DNA from: Torymus aiolomorphi | Taxonomy: Eukaryota; Arthropoda; Insecta; Hymenoptera; Torymidae | Assembly (NCBI GenBank): GCA_036365515.1 | Contig: CM070873.1 | Location: 190,952,604 to 191,016,603, forward strand | Reading direction: 5' to 3' | Length of the DNA stretch: 64,000 bases | Shown here: piece after piece, positions 53,948 to 64,000 of the stretch | How positions within the stretch are numbered: the first letter of the stretch is position 1 | Layout of the letters: each line of letters begins with the position of its first letter | Notes under the pieces: model-generated | What the model saw: the letters and a program-made list of their open reading frames with translations, nothing else | The model's database searches: none | Told to the model about the DNA's origin: nothing | Translations under genes and position numbers: made by a program

Positions 53948-54572
53948 ACTTTACACTTAATTCCGGAGCCGAAATTTAGAGTAGGCTCCGCGACACCGTG
54001 GAGTAGGATAACACACACACACGCACACACACACACACACACTTCTTCATAAGATTTTGCAGGGGATCGAGTTCACTCAGCTACCTACTATAGCGCGCTC
54101 TTCGAAAAAGAACGCGCACTATACCGAGCACAGGACCAAGGCGGAGCCCGCTATAGCGTACTGCTACAGTTTCGCTATACTGCTATAGCTGTCGGAGACT
54201 TGCATGAGTCACCGTCCCGTGCCGGACCGCGGCACCTTTGCTCTAATAAACAAGGTAATTAACACATGTTTAATTACTGTTTAATAGCTTGTTATATAAA
54301 CAAACAATCATAACAAGCAATAAAACACTCATTAATTACACGCTTTGTTTATGTTTTTCATAAACATTACATGTACTTAATGTATGTTTAATTACTTGTT
54401 TATATTTATAAACATAAACAAACACGTTTATTTATGTTTGTTTATATAAACAAACCAGTAAAAATTAAATTAAATATGAGTTAATTACCATGTTTATCAA
54501 AACAAAGGGGCTGCGTCCCGGGACGGGCCGATGACTCATGCGTCGTCTCGCTATACTAACTATCATACTACT
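53948..54572 (-). repeat. Polinton right terminal inverted repeat
   Basis: Inverted copy of 36,001-36,622 with scattered substitutions and small indels (for example the ACCAAGGCGGAGCC and TACTGCTACAG variants), so the two ends have diverged since insertion. Confidence 0.93.
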
Positions 54573-54581
54573 ATTATCTTA

Positions 54582-55237
54582 AGTTATACAATTTACAACT
54601 AGTTACAATATTCATATCTTAATTTATTTTATGTATATATGTTTTTTTTTTTATATTTTTGTGTTCTCTTTTTTTTTGCTGTTATTACTTAAAATTTAGT
54701 TACATCAAATTTTTACATTCAGTTATGCTTACCTATTATGTGTATATATTTTCTCCTATGTTTACATATTTTATTTAATTACAAAAATAAATGCTTGGTC
54801 GCAGCGCACACTCCCTGGTGTAGCATGCACATATCGCAAGCCGCGCCATAGGCCTCCGGCAGCGGAGGCACGTATATACATCTCCCTCGAGCCGAACCAA
54901 CGAGACCCTCGGCAGCGGAGACACACACACATTCCCTCGAGCTGAGCCAATTAGGCTCTCGAGACCAGAATCACACACACGCACACATCTCTCCACGCAC
55001 AGGTCTACAGCTTCAAGACCTGGCCGCAACAACACCATCGGTAACTTCGTCCACATTACCAGTCGAGCACCTAGCCTGGATACCGGCACTCGCTCCATCC
55101 TCTCGTGTCTCGCCCTTCGGCCTCACCACTGGTGGGGATGCCCGTGGGGATCGAGTTTCCCCTCTCTCTCCATCCGTAGAAGCTCCGCTACCTCACTCCA
55201 CCGCTAAAGCGCGTGACCCAATTTTGAGGTATACTAA
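54582..55237 (-). repeat. Putative LTR of an errantivirus-like element (minus strand)
   Basis: On the minus strand, GCGGG is followed by AGTTAGTATACC (starting 55,237), and the segment may end with GTATAACT (54,582). AGTT…AACT ends are typical of gypsy/errantivirus LTRs. GC-rich U3-like part, AT-rich U5-like part. No second copy in the window, so ends are tentative. It lies three bases beyond the Polinton target duplication. Confidence 0.3.
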
Positions 55238-55239
55238 CT

Positions 55240-55494
55240 CCCGCAAGTGGCCGAATTGTCTTGCTGTTAGTATATATAAAACGTCTAACGCAGTACAGAC
55301 ATCCACCTCTGTGTCCAAGGCAAAAGTTACCATCAAGCCTTGCAAACGAGCCCAACGATGGTAATCTTGGGGCGAAACACAGCTACCTTACGGACCCAAA
55401 TCCTCATCCTTCACCTAACCAACTTAGACTTCTCAGCCACGCTCGGCCGAAAACGGATAAGGTGGTGACCTACCTTATCCCACGCCAGTACCAC
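55240..55494. other. Spacer between putative LTR and Env remnant
   Basis: No recognised gene; in the errantivirus model this is the 3' end of env and the purine tract region. Confidence 0.35.
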
Positions 55495-56080
55495 CTAATC
55501 GATGCCTCTCGACCAGCTCGGTCGAGAATCGCTAAAGTAATCCTTTCGTTCTCCTTCTATAATAACAAGTTGTAGAGGAGGTAAAAAATAGACGTTGGAT
55601 ACTCTCATTAGATCAGAACTACGGTACAATTTGCTTTCAATTTCAACATAACATGTTTCAGGGACTGTTATTATTCCCGATCGTCCTATGGTCATAATTG
55701 AAAAGTACTCACCACAATGTACTCGTACAATTATTGGTCGTGGGACTGAAAAGAACCATTGCCTTGGGTGAGCAGCCCTCACCAATAACGCTTCATTGAC
55801 CTCCTCATACTGCATTCTACAAGACTGATATGTAGTATATTTTGGATCCACAAGCAATTCGCTTTCACATTGAAATTTTTTTGATAATTGGTGTGTTTCG
55901 TTCACACAAATAGTTAGACTTTAAACCTACGCATTCCCTTAAATCGTCCCGGTTAAGAAAGACAAATTCTTTTTTATCTTTTGAGACAGCGATATACTCG
56001 CTTCTAGGGCGAATGTAAGCTGCTTTCTTTAATTGATTTAATGATGACTGAAATACGGGCGTGACTATCATTCTATACAA
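55495..56080 (-). pseudogene. Env C-terminal half, baculovirus-F/errantivirus type, broken
   Basis: Two overlapping minus frames (55,865-56,080 then 55,495-55,905) join as one Env fragment with a frameshift near 55,880. Visible are SEYIAVSKDKKEFVFLNRDD, a Cys-pair segment (CERN), CESELLVDP, a QWFFSVPRPIIVRVHC-like strand and a GRSGIITVPETCYVE segment, which match the ectodomain style of insect gypsy Env proteins (Baculo_F family). Inactive; described only. Confidence 0.55.
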
Positions 56081-56155
56081 AAGTTACTGCTGTTTTTCGA
56101 GTATAGGCACTGTAACCTGTAATATCACTCTTCCTTGTGTCACGATTATATCTGT

Positions 56156-56830
56156 TCATGTTCCCTCTTCTAGAGTAGCAGTATTTATTTCTTCCATGGT
56201 AATTGGCGCTCTTCCTGGAGATTGATGCTCTGCAATCTTAATCGCCTTTACCATAAAATTAGTTGGTAAAGTAAATCGACGTGCTTCCATGAATGTGACT
56301 ATTTCCTTCGCAAGATAAATGTTTTCTCCTATTAGTCGTATTGCCTCGTTCAGAATTTTTTCTATTTGCGATTGTTTAATATCCGTTACTCTAAATTCCT
56401 GCTGTACAATTGTCAAATTATTTTTGAATAATAATACGTCAGTTGCAAATCGTCGTCTAGCATGGTCTATTGTGCTGTCTGTTATTATTTTTCGTGTCTT
56501 ATTTAATACCATGCTTTCCTGGTCCTCACGCCGCAATTGTTCGATATCCCGAAGAGTTTCGGCTGCTGCGTTGTTGCTTAGGTAGTCTTCATTTTCTCCC
56601 TCTTGGAGTGGCACCACCCATGGTGCATAAGATGGTGCTAGATTCACGTAGGCTATTTGTATCTGAATCAGTTCCTCAATTTTTTCTTCTAAAACGTATT
56701 TCTGTTCAATCAGCACTGGATCCGATAATCTTGTATAAGTGTCTGTTGCAGAGATATTTTTCATTGCTTTAATAAAAAAATCTGTTGTAGAAAATACTAC
56801 TGGGCGTTCACTCATGTTATTATCTTCCAT
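56156..56830 (-). CDS. Unassigned retroelement ORF (224 aa)
   Basis: ATG at 56,830, intact to 56,156. Strongly helical and charged: NISATDTYTRLSDPVLIEQ, a YVNLAPSYAPWVVPLQEGE loop, DIEQLRREDQESMVL, and a long helical second half with RRFTLPTNFMVKAIKIAEH. No Cys knuckle. Its place between a gag-like and an Env-like remnant suggests it belongs to the same retroelement, but I cannot assign the family. Confidence 0.4.
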   Translation of the reverse strand: MEDNNMSERPVVFSTTDFFIKAMKNISATDTYTRLSDPVLIEQKYVLEEKIEELIQIQIAYVNLAPSYAPWVVPLQEGENEDYLSNNAAAETLRDIEQLRREDQESMVLNKTRKIITDSTIDHARRRFATDVLLFKNNLTIVQQEFRVTDIKQSQIEKILNEAIRLIGENIYLAKEIVTFMEARRFTLPTNFMVKAIKIAEHQSPGRAPITMEEINTATLEEGT

Positions 56831-57007
56831 TCCTGCTTAATGAAATCCAAACCCTTGTCTTGATTAAAAATAATGCCTGGATTATTGCGCTCAAGAATAC
56901 GAATTTCTGGTGATTTTATGGCCGCTACTAAAGCAAGAGTCATCATACTTACAAGAGTAAAGTACTGTCCTTGGCATCATTCTAAAAATAAAAAAAAAAG
57001 CATTTTT

Positions 57008-57710
57008 TATTCAAGATGGTTGCATATTGTGTTTGACACAGTACTCTCTCGAGGGCATTTATGTGTCAAGGAAAGTTCACAAGGCAGAAGTTCCATCGAC
57101 TCTGGGCAATTCTCAAAGGCTCTTATTATTTCATTTCTTATATCATCGTCCGGGACATTGAGTTCCTCTAACGGATTTATGACTGTATGGTTTTGAGTAC
57201 CCTGCCCATCCGTAATAATATTTTTTCCCTGCGTTCTACATTCTCCGCGTTTCTTCTTGTTAGTTATGGATGCTTCCGCCCCGGTGGTAATTCGTATAGA
57301 TTTTCGCCAAGCTGATGACGTACAAAATTAAATAACGTAGTGTTGGCAGTATCCACCATATCATCGCTTAAAAAGGTAACCAACGCATTTCCTTCTGGAA
57401 TCTTTACACCCTTAATTCTTTCTATCGCGCAGCCTTGTACCTTCAGATCCATTCTATTTTCATTTACGAATGTCTGTTTTATGCTTTGTTTCTGAAAGGT
57501 AATTGGTATGCGAAAGAGTGAACATGTTTTTACGTTGATTTTTATGCATGTTGCAATGGTAGCTAGTACCACTACTTGATTGTACAAAATGCGAGTATAT
57601 GGTCCAATTCTGAATTTATAGCAATAACTACATACTCTTGCTCCCACATGTTCATAATATACTAATTCACGATTCCTTAGTGGTATTTCGTTGTAGTTGG
57701 CTCCTTCCAT
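57008..57710 (-). pseudogene. Unassigned retroelement ORFs (two overlapping pieces)
   Basis: 57,264-57,710 (ATG 57,710: MEGANYNEIPLRN…RVCSYCYKFRIGPYTR) has Cys pairs and beta-strand-like stretches, ending ELPPGRKHP. A second minus frame (57,008 to about 57,262) continues with NPLEELNVPDDDIRNEIIRAFENC and ends in a Cys-containing tail. Not recognised. Neighbours make a retroelement origin likely. Confidence 0.35.
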
Positions 57711-57789
57711 TATTTTTCGAGGTGACCAGTTAAAAATAACTAAAAAAAACAAACAAACAAAAAAAACAGCGGATAAATGTTAATGTCAA

Positions 57790-58041
57790 TCAAAAGTGTA
57801 TGGAATATCTATGTTTAATTTGTCGTAAATCCACTAAACTGGAATGCATGCGCTTCGCGTGTCCCATCGCTTGATGCAGAGAAACGTAAATGTGCGGTTT
57901 ACATACATAATGCTTAATCTCCGGACGTAGTCCGCGTAAAAATGTTTCGATAGCCATTTTTCCTCTAAATAACGAGGAATCGCATACCTCCCTAAATTCT
58001 ACTTGCGCTATTTTTCCTAAATTGTTGTATTCATGCAACAT
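57790..58041 (-). pseudogene. Gypsy-type gag fragment
   Basis: 83 codons containing REVCDSSLFRGKMAIETFLRGLRPEIKHYV and a following helix with HQAMGHAKRM, typical of the C-terminal capsid half of gypsy Gag (F-x-x-G-L-x-P-E-I). Rest of gag is missing. Confidence 0.5.
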
Positions 58042-58332
58042 TTTTTACATTCTACCGTAAAATTCATAAAAATCCTCATCACTTCTTTGAACTGTCCATG
58101 CAAGTTTAAAACTCATTAGATTAGTAACTTAAACTCAAACTCATTAGATTAGTAAACATAATATGTTTTTCGGAGGGAGTTAGAGGCATTTTCCTCTATA
58201 AAAACAAAAGTAAGTGACATAAAAATGAAAAATCTTGCTTACAAAATGACTCAATCTACTTATTACTACGGTAATACTGATTAATAAATGTGTCTATACG
58301 ATTATTCTATACGATTTATTCTAAACGATTAT
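58042..58332. other. Spacer with a short duplication
   Basis: AACTCATTAGATTAGTAA occurs twice (58,111 and 58,138). No gene recognised. Confidence 0.4.
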
Positions 58333-59643
58333 TTACAAAAGAAGAAAAGGGCAAAAATTTTTATTTACTAGGGATATATCAGCACCACTATTTATACGAT
58401 TATTTCGCGATGGTGGGGATGGAATATCTGGGTTGATTACTAAGTTTGGATAAATTTTTGGTGTCGCTAGAGTAGTACTGTTTACTTGTACTCCCTCCCC
58501 TCTCTTTGGAACCTGCACCACTGTGTGCTGGCTTTGAAAATTCGAAAAATCAGGTGATGAAGGAGGCGGAGCTAGCGGTTCTGTTGCTGGAACGCTTGGT
58601 AGTTTCCTCAAAGAACTATATTCTTCTTGATCCCGCTTTTTTTTTCTTTCTAGTGGGCTTATCCCGTGCAGCGTGTAATAGTAGTTGTGTTACTGAGTTC
58701 CAAATGGCTCCTATAATATGAATTGACCAGCCATATAAACTATATAATGCATAACCATGCAAAATTGTATCAACTACAAAAATTTTATTACGCGGCCTAT
58801 CATAATTATTCCTATTTTTCCTGCGCTTATAGAACCGAAAGATAGAAATTGTCCCCATATTTTTTTCCATGTATCATTCGCAAGTGCGGTTAATGCTTCC
58901 TCATCAAACATACATGCTATAGACATACCATTTTTGTCTGTTGACCTTCCTGACATGCCCATGGCTAAAGAATTCAACATTGCACCTGGCTCGACTGGAA
59001 ATATTAAATGGTGCCTTAACGCTTGTAATTCCGATTGTGTATAAATACCGCTTTTCGCTAATTCGAGAGGTTCAGAATAATTCCAATTGTGTTTTGTAGT
59101 TGGTTTGAGAATTGCAGGTTTAATACCTTTCATGGTACCATGTGGCAAAACCGTGAACCAATCATCGCCTAGCAGAAACGTAGGTGGTATCAATGGGTTG
59201 CAAGTAGTTTCAGTACCATATTGCTTTAAAATATGTGTTTTAGGAGATCAACAATAATTTTTTTCGTCTTATACTACAGGCAACTCTTGATAGCACCTTG
59301 GTGTTCCTCGTCTCTGAACATCTACTTGCACGCATTTCATTAAGTGTACTACTTCCCGTGCTACCAAACCCATATAGCCACTCTTTTTCATAATTTGATA
59401 AGCAAACAAATCTGGTGCGGTACTAGCGATAGTTAACACGTTTGTTATAACCCTTTCTTCCAGTTCGCATTTTCGCATAATTAAATCCCAATATAAACGG
59501 TTCAATTCCCCTTTTATGTGTTTCTCTACGTACATGAATTTAGAATTAACATATGCAAATATATCTAGGTTATGTACTGCGGGGTGCTTAATTTTTCCGA
59601 ACGCCTCTATAGCCAGACCTTCAAAAAACCGCTGCCAATTCAT
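58333..59643 (-). pseudogene. Env glycoprotein, C-terminal two-thirds, broken
   Basis: Minus frames 59,269-59,643, 58,774-59,193, 58,616-58,870 and 58,333-58,611 follow one another in gene order. They show a helical region with TNVLTIASTAPDLFAY, a CYQELPV segment with a stop directly after, a PPTFLLGDDWFTVLPHG stretch, an extended ectodomain, a hydrophobic GIIMIGRVIKF-type and a second membrane-like segment (about 58,690-58,850), and a Pro-rich cytoplasmic tail. The build resembles the glycoprotein class shared by insect chuvirus-like viruses and some gypsy/BEL elements (inference). Separated from its N-terminal part by the insertion at 59,690-61,155. Confidence 0.5.
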
Positions 59644-59689
59644 TGGCCCGTAGCTTCCTCGACCGTAATTTGTTGATTCCTTTAATTAA

Positions 59690-60910
59690 TTTTTAATAAC
59701 AAAATTTATAATTTTAAAAAAATTTATTGCATAATTATAATTAAATTCATTTATGAATATTAAAAATTGTTAATTTTAAAATTTATTTATTTATTTATTA
59801 TTTATTTATATCGAATTTATATAAATTTTGAGCTGATAAATAAAGTTATCATTTGAAATAGAAGTGAAATATCTATATTTTATAATAAAACAAATAGCTA
59901 TCACGGTTGTTTTGTTATTAACAAAAACGTGTTTTTTTTATATTTCATAATTCATATTTTAATAAAAAAAAAATTTATAGCTATCATTGTTCTTTTGTTA
60001 TTAACAAAAACGTGTTTTTTTAAAAAAGTTCATAACTCACAAATAAATTATAATATATATATGCAGAATATAATGTATTCATAATGCATAATTCATAATT
60101 ATAATAGATTATAATAGATATAATTTTTAAACATTTTAATTCATTTTGTTACACATTATTGGAGTTATAAGTTTAAAAAAAAAAAAAAACACGTTTTTGT
60201 TTTTGATGATAACTAAAGAACCGTGATAGATAAAAAATTATTTTTTTTTAGAAAATATAGGTATTTTAATTCTTTTTCGAATGCCATCCACCCCATTCAG
60301 ATACATAGAGCCGTTCTCGAGAAATAACGATTTTTAAAAAATATCAAAAAATTTTTAACCTCAAATATCTCTGAAATTTATGGACCAATTATTTTGCCCA
60401 AAGAACTCGACCGAGAACTATAAAAAATCTACCTCTAAAAGGAATTTTGAAGCCATTAAGTCAATTTTACTCTTGTAATCGTTGGACATACAAAACTGAT
60501 TTTTTTCATTTTTCAATTTTTTACTCAAAATCTAACATACAGAATGTATTCAAATTTTAACAGATTATAGCTATTTATATTCTCTATTATCATGATTTTT
60601 CTCAAAAAAATTTACCGTTAAGTTTAGGAGTTATAAGCTTCTAAACAAAAAACACCTTTTTGTTAATAACAAAAGAACCGTGATAGCAGAAACTTTTTTT
60701 TTTAGAAAATATAGGTATTTTAATTCTCTTTCGAACGCTACCCATCAGATTCGAATAACTCGATCCTATCATTAAAAAAAATCAAAAAACAGTTTTGAGA
60801 AAACCGAAAATTTGAAAAAAAACAAAAACGCATCGCCCCAATCACGCAAAAAAAACAAAAAAATGAGGCCTGTCCGATCAAAATCAACCGAGTAGAAGGT
60901 GAGATCCAGG

Positions 60911-60983
<73 letters not shown>

Positions 60984-61155
60984 ACATACACACGCACACA
61001 CAGACACACACACACACATATACATCCATACAGACATTTTTCTAAAACCATGTATTTTGATTCCTAACACCTCGGAACACAATTATAACATGTTTTTACA
61101 ACAACTCAAAAATTTACTATCACAAAGCTTCTACACATCATTTAGGAGGAAGCAA
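59690..61155 (+). mobile_element. (CA)n-cored repeat ending in a stem-loop, copy 4, inserted in env
   Basis: Shares 60,450-61,150 with 9,235-9,912. Longer than the others because the GAACCGTGATAG…GAAAATATAGGTATTTTAATTC module occurs twice (60,219 and 60,676). CA tract 60,915-61,020, then CATACAGACATTTTTCTAAAA and AAAGCTTC…GGAGGAAGC near 61,125-61,155. The left limit is uncertain within AT-rich sequence carrying repeated AACAAAAACGTGTTTTTT. Confidence 0.6.
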
Positions 61156-61312
61156 AAAACAATTTAGGGTGTTTAGTACGTACTAAATCATATGAACAAA
61201 CCGAGATAGTGCCAACGACGGTAAATGCAAAAGTTATTTCACATTATTCCATTACATATACTGGATGTCTTTCATTTCCTTCCTCAATAATTTTATTTAC
61301 GTAACCAGCATA

Positions 61313-61949
61313 TCATTCAGAATACTTATGCTCTTCGCACGACGATACCGGCAGTGGTTTCCAGGAGGCGTACCCGGCTTCAATATCTATACAAATGTCT
61401 TCGTTAAATTTGCAACAAGTATATGATTTTAGTATTACTTCATTAGCATCTAAATTTATCATTGAATATTCCATACGGGTCAGAATATGTGCCTGGATTA
61501 CTACAATCACCCGCCGAATCTATTTTCCCCACAAAAGTCATTGGATAAACGATAGTCCCATTATGTTTCAAATTTGAGATAAGCTCCTCGCGAACCCTAT
61601 GACTACGATATACATGCATTCGCCGGCATTCTTCATTAGTAATTTCATCTAGAAACTTGACTTCCCCCCTATTTTTATCTTTTCGATGCGATGCCCCACA
61701 ATGTTTAACCGACCGCTTAATTTCCACCTTACATAGTTTTACATGAGTGCTTCCAAAATTGTTTAATTGCAATAATCTAACACAAACCTTTGTAGTATTG
61801 ACTACGGGCTCCGTTATGTCACATTCCCCGACGTTTATTAACGAAAATATGGTGAGGTTTGAGACCTGCTGAGAGCAATTGTAACCAATTACGGCATTAA
61901 CTGTCTTTGATGTTAGCAGCAAGGCTAGTGAATAAAAAACGGTTTTCAT
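61313..61949 (-). pseudogene. Env glycoprotein, N-terminal part
   Basis: ATG at 61,949 opens a 20-residue hydrophobic signal-like leader (KTVFYSLALLLTSKTVNA), followed by a Cys-rich, N-glycosylation-motif-rich ectodomain (NCS, NLT, NTT, NGT) with KHCGASHRKDKN and EECRRMHV. A frame change near 61,480 leads into 61,313-61,510 (QAHILTRMEYSMINLDANEVIL…CCKF…C). The C-terminal part continues after the inserted repeat. It follows integrase in gypsy order. Confidence 0.55.
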
Positions 61950-62493
61950 CTGTAAATATTAAAAAGTATTATTATTCTTTTTTATCATATAACAAAACAA
62001 AAATTGCAAAAATTCTGTGAGAAGAAATAAAAATGTTTAAACAACAGAAAAGCATCATGTAAAAACCGAACAGAACACTAAGATAATACTAATTAAAACA
62101 TTACAACAGTACATAAAAATAAGGTACATAAAAATTTACTTAATGAACGCAAAGATAATATTAGATCAGAATAATATTAATAGGAATACTAATTATCCTT
62201 TTAGCGTTTTTACTACTTATTACATATAATACAAGGTGCAATTATTTAAGAAAACCGTGCTTATTATTAATACATAATTTAACATTATTAGAAAGCAAAC
62301 GCAGAATTAGGTGAATTAAAGCATGGATTTAAGCTTGCTTTTGCCCTATATGTGATTTGCGTAGTCGATTAATGTGCACTAGTTTACTTTTAGTACTACT
62401 TAATTGTATTCTTACATTTCCATTTGCTGAAACGTCTAAAACTAAATACGGCCCCGTATATTGATTATCAAATTTGTGTGGTTTCGGTACCTT
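61950..62493. other. AT-rich spacer between integrase and env
   Basis: No gene recognised; may contain the splice acceptor used for env expression. Confidence 0.4.
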
Positions 62494-63258
62494 TTATAAC
62501 CACAGATAGTCCACAATTTTTAATATTAAATGGTTTACTTTTCTATCATAGTATTTTTTCGATCTTATTTTGGCATGTAATAAATTTTCTCTTGCTATAT
62601 TCTGTAAATAGTTTATCCGGGTGATAAGTGTTTCCATATATCCTTTACACGTAGGAGCTAGATCCTCGTTTTCTATTGGTTCGCTACCTGGTGTTCGTGC
62701 TAAACGTCCAAATACTAACTCGAAAGGTGAATGCCATGTTGCCTCACTTATGCCTGTATTAAAATTAAATGTTGCTAACTCTATATACTCATTCCAATCA
62801 GACTTATTTTCTTGCACAAAGAATTTTAAAAATTCGATAAGACTTGAATGCGATATTTCCAAGGAGCCATTTGTTTGTGAATGAAAAGCTGTAGTATTGA
62901 CTTGTTTGATTCTAAATCTCTTTGCCATCCGTTTCATTAATTTGCTCATAAAATTAGTGCCTTGGTCTGTTAAAATAACTCGCGGGGCTCCGAATACGCA
63001 TATAACTCTTTTATTTAAAGTATTTGAAACATCCATTGCCGTAGTTTGTGGTAATGGCTCCGCTATTGCAAATTTAGTAAATAAATCTTGGAAAGTTAAT
63101 ATATACTCATTACGTCTGTTCGATATTGGTAATGGCCCTACAACGTCCATACTAATGCGATCCATTGCCTGCGCCCCGGAGTTAGTTATGATCGTAGGTA
63201 CGTGTGTTTTTACCCTAACTAATTTCTTTAATTGAGACTGAACACATTTTCGAATCAA
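62494..63258 (-). pseudogene. Gypsy integrase core
   Basis: Shows the first Asp in DRISMDVVGPLP, second Asp in ILTDQGTNFMS, and the region FHSQTNGSLEISH with the third acidic residue (Glu of S-L-E). The expected NG-S-L-E-R-x-H form is altered. C-terminal ELVFGRLARTPG and KKYYDRKVN follow. Upstream in the same strand (63,287-63,628) lies the zinc-binding and linker region, separated by a TAG. Inserts cDNA in active elements. With the env downstream this defines an env-carrying gypsy element. Confidence 0.85.
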
Positions 63259-63286
63259 ATCTTGTACATCCTATGTACCTATTTTC

Positions 63287-64000
63287 CTAATTGTAGTCTT
63301 GCTTGATTCTTTTATATGTTTCAGTAACTCCCCTATGTCCGCCTACTGCAGAGCTGTGTGCTTCTTGCATAATGGGGTCTATTTCCTCCAGGGGTGGATA
63401 CCTGATTATCCCTAAACAAACTACCAGCTTGATGCCACTCTTGGAAAATGGATCTCTTAATTTTCTTATTACTTGTTCCCATTCTAAATTTTCTATTATA
63501 TCCGTTTTTGCTATACTTATTGACCGCGCATCGATTTTGTTTAGAATCGTTTGTAAATTTGTACAAAGTAAATTTAAATTATTGTCTATTATACTTAAGC
63601 TTACTCTGCTTTGTGTACGTAGGGGCATGGCTATGTGTATTTTAGAATTTGTTTTTATAACTTCTGGTATTCCTACTGTTAAATTTTTAAAACGCGGAAG
63701 CTTGTTTTATAGTTTTAACTGCATGGCAGCGTCATCACATGGTTCACCTTCAGATATAATAAAATACCAATAATTATCTATTCTCATGAATAAATTTTCA
63801 CGGCAGAAAATAGTTGAACGAGTCGGGTTTAAATTTTCCAAAATAATTTCATCTTCAATCTCCCTGTTTTCTTCCGATAGTTTGACTCATCTCCTCCTGA
63901 GAGGTTACTCTTATTTATGACGCTCCGTGAGTCATCTTCACTTCGTGTTTCGTCAAGTATGTTATGGTCTTCCTCGCCCTCAGTTACCGCTGATGTGATA
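63287..64000 (-). pseudogene. Gypsy pol, integrase zinc region and upstream, cut by window edge
   Basis: 63,287-63,628 carries HSSAVGGHRGVTETYKRIKQDY, the start of the H-H-C-C integrase domain; the Cys pair continues at about 63,240 as KCVQSQ, where the second Cys is Ser. Upstream (to 64,000) broken minus frames still show SRSTIFCRENLFMRID and related sequence of the linker before integrase. Reverse transcriptase would lie beyond the window. Confidence 0.65.

Larger units (their letters stand above)
36001..54572 (+). mobile_element. Polinton (Maverick), 18.57 kb, full length but inactivated
   Basis: Ends are AGTAGTATGATAGTTAG at 36,001 and its reverse complement ending at 54,572; both are flanked by ATTATC (35,995-36,000 and 54,573-54,578), the 6-bp duplication expected for Polintons, whose ends usually start with AG. 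The element carries the signature set: protein-primed DNA polymerase B, packaging ATPase, chromodomain integrase, capsid proteins and adenovirus-type cysteine protease. All recognisable genes lie on the plus strand. A mariner (48,877-49,645) is inserted in it. At least six genes have disabling changes. Confidence 0.97.

Noticed and set aside
36001..54572. Endogenous nudivirus, bracovirus or poxvirus segment
   Set aside because: The ATPase, capsid and protease could suggest a large DNA virus, but terminal inverted repeats, 6-bp duplication, integrase and pPolB identify a Polinton.

Overview
This is a gene-poor, AT-rich eukaryotic window built almost entirely from transposable elements nested in one another. 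The retroelement and Polinton families, small 60-bp introns and long AT-rich spacers point to an insect. The gag and Polinton types resemble those I know from hymenopterans such as wasps or ants, but nothing in the window proves the order. No intact host gene is visible; only a short exon-like piece near 22.9 kb and a promoter/exon-like GC-rich block near 5.1 kb could be host sequence.

Layout: 0-14 kb holds an LTR-like GC-rich block, a decayed gypsy-type gag, several tandem arrays (310-bp, 313-bp, 291-bp and 952-bp periods), foldback repeats, and several copies of a (CA)n-cored repeat that ends in a small stem-loop. 14.1-21.9 kb is a decayed Ty1/copia element with both LTRs, primer-binding site and a 5-bp target duplication. 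It is interrupted by two long-TIR DNA elements: one Transib-like (CACAGTG ends, 5-bp duplication CGGCA) and one piggyBac-like (TTAA). 25.1-28.3 kb is a very young BEL/Pao derivative with near-identical 530-bp LTRs and an intact gag-protease ORF but no polymerase. 28.7-29.6 kb holds palindromic arrays. 31.6-34.7 kb holds a decayed transposon gene and an LTR-retroelement fragment on the minus strand. 35.0-35.95 kb holds a cluster of small elements that share a core (TTTCTTTAGTCA) but carry private repeats.

36,001-54,572 is a complete-length Polinton (Maverick): 18.57 kb, about 620-bp terminal inverted repeats starting with AG, and a 6-bp duplication ATTATC. It carries protein-primed DNA polymerase B, an A32-type packaging ATPase, a chromodomain integrase, a putative penton/minor capsid protein, a core-like basic protein, a double-jelly-roll major capsid candidate, an adenovirus-type cysteine protease and several unassigned genes. 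Together these would make a self-replicating, virion-forming element, but most genes are broken by frameshifts, stops or a lost catalytic residue. The capsid gene is split by a mariner inserted at TA.

From 54.6 kb to the end, minus-strand remnants of gypsy-like elements occur: an Env of the baculovirus-F/errantivirus type, another gag, and the integrase plus a different Env at 58.3-64 kb, the latter interrupted by another (CA)n-cored repeat. The window ends inside that pol gene.
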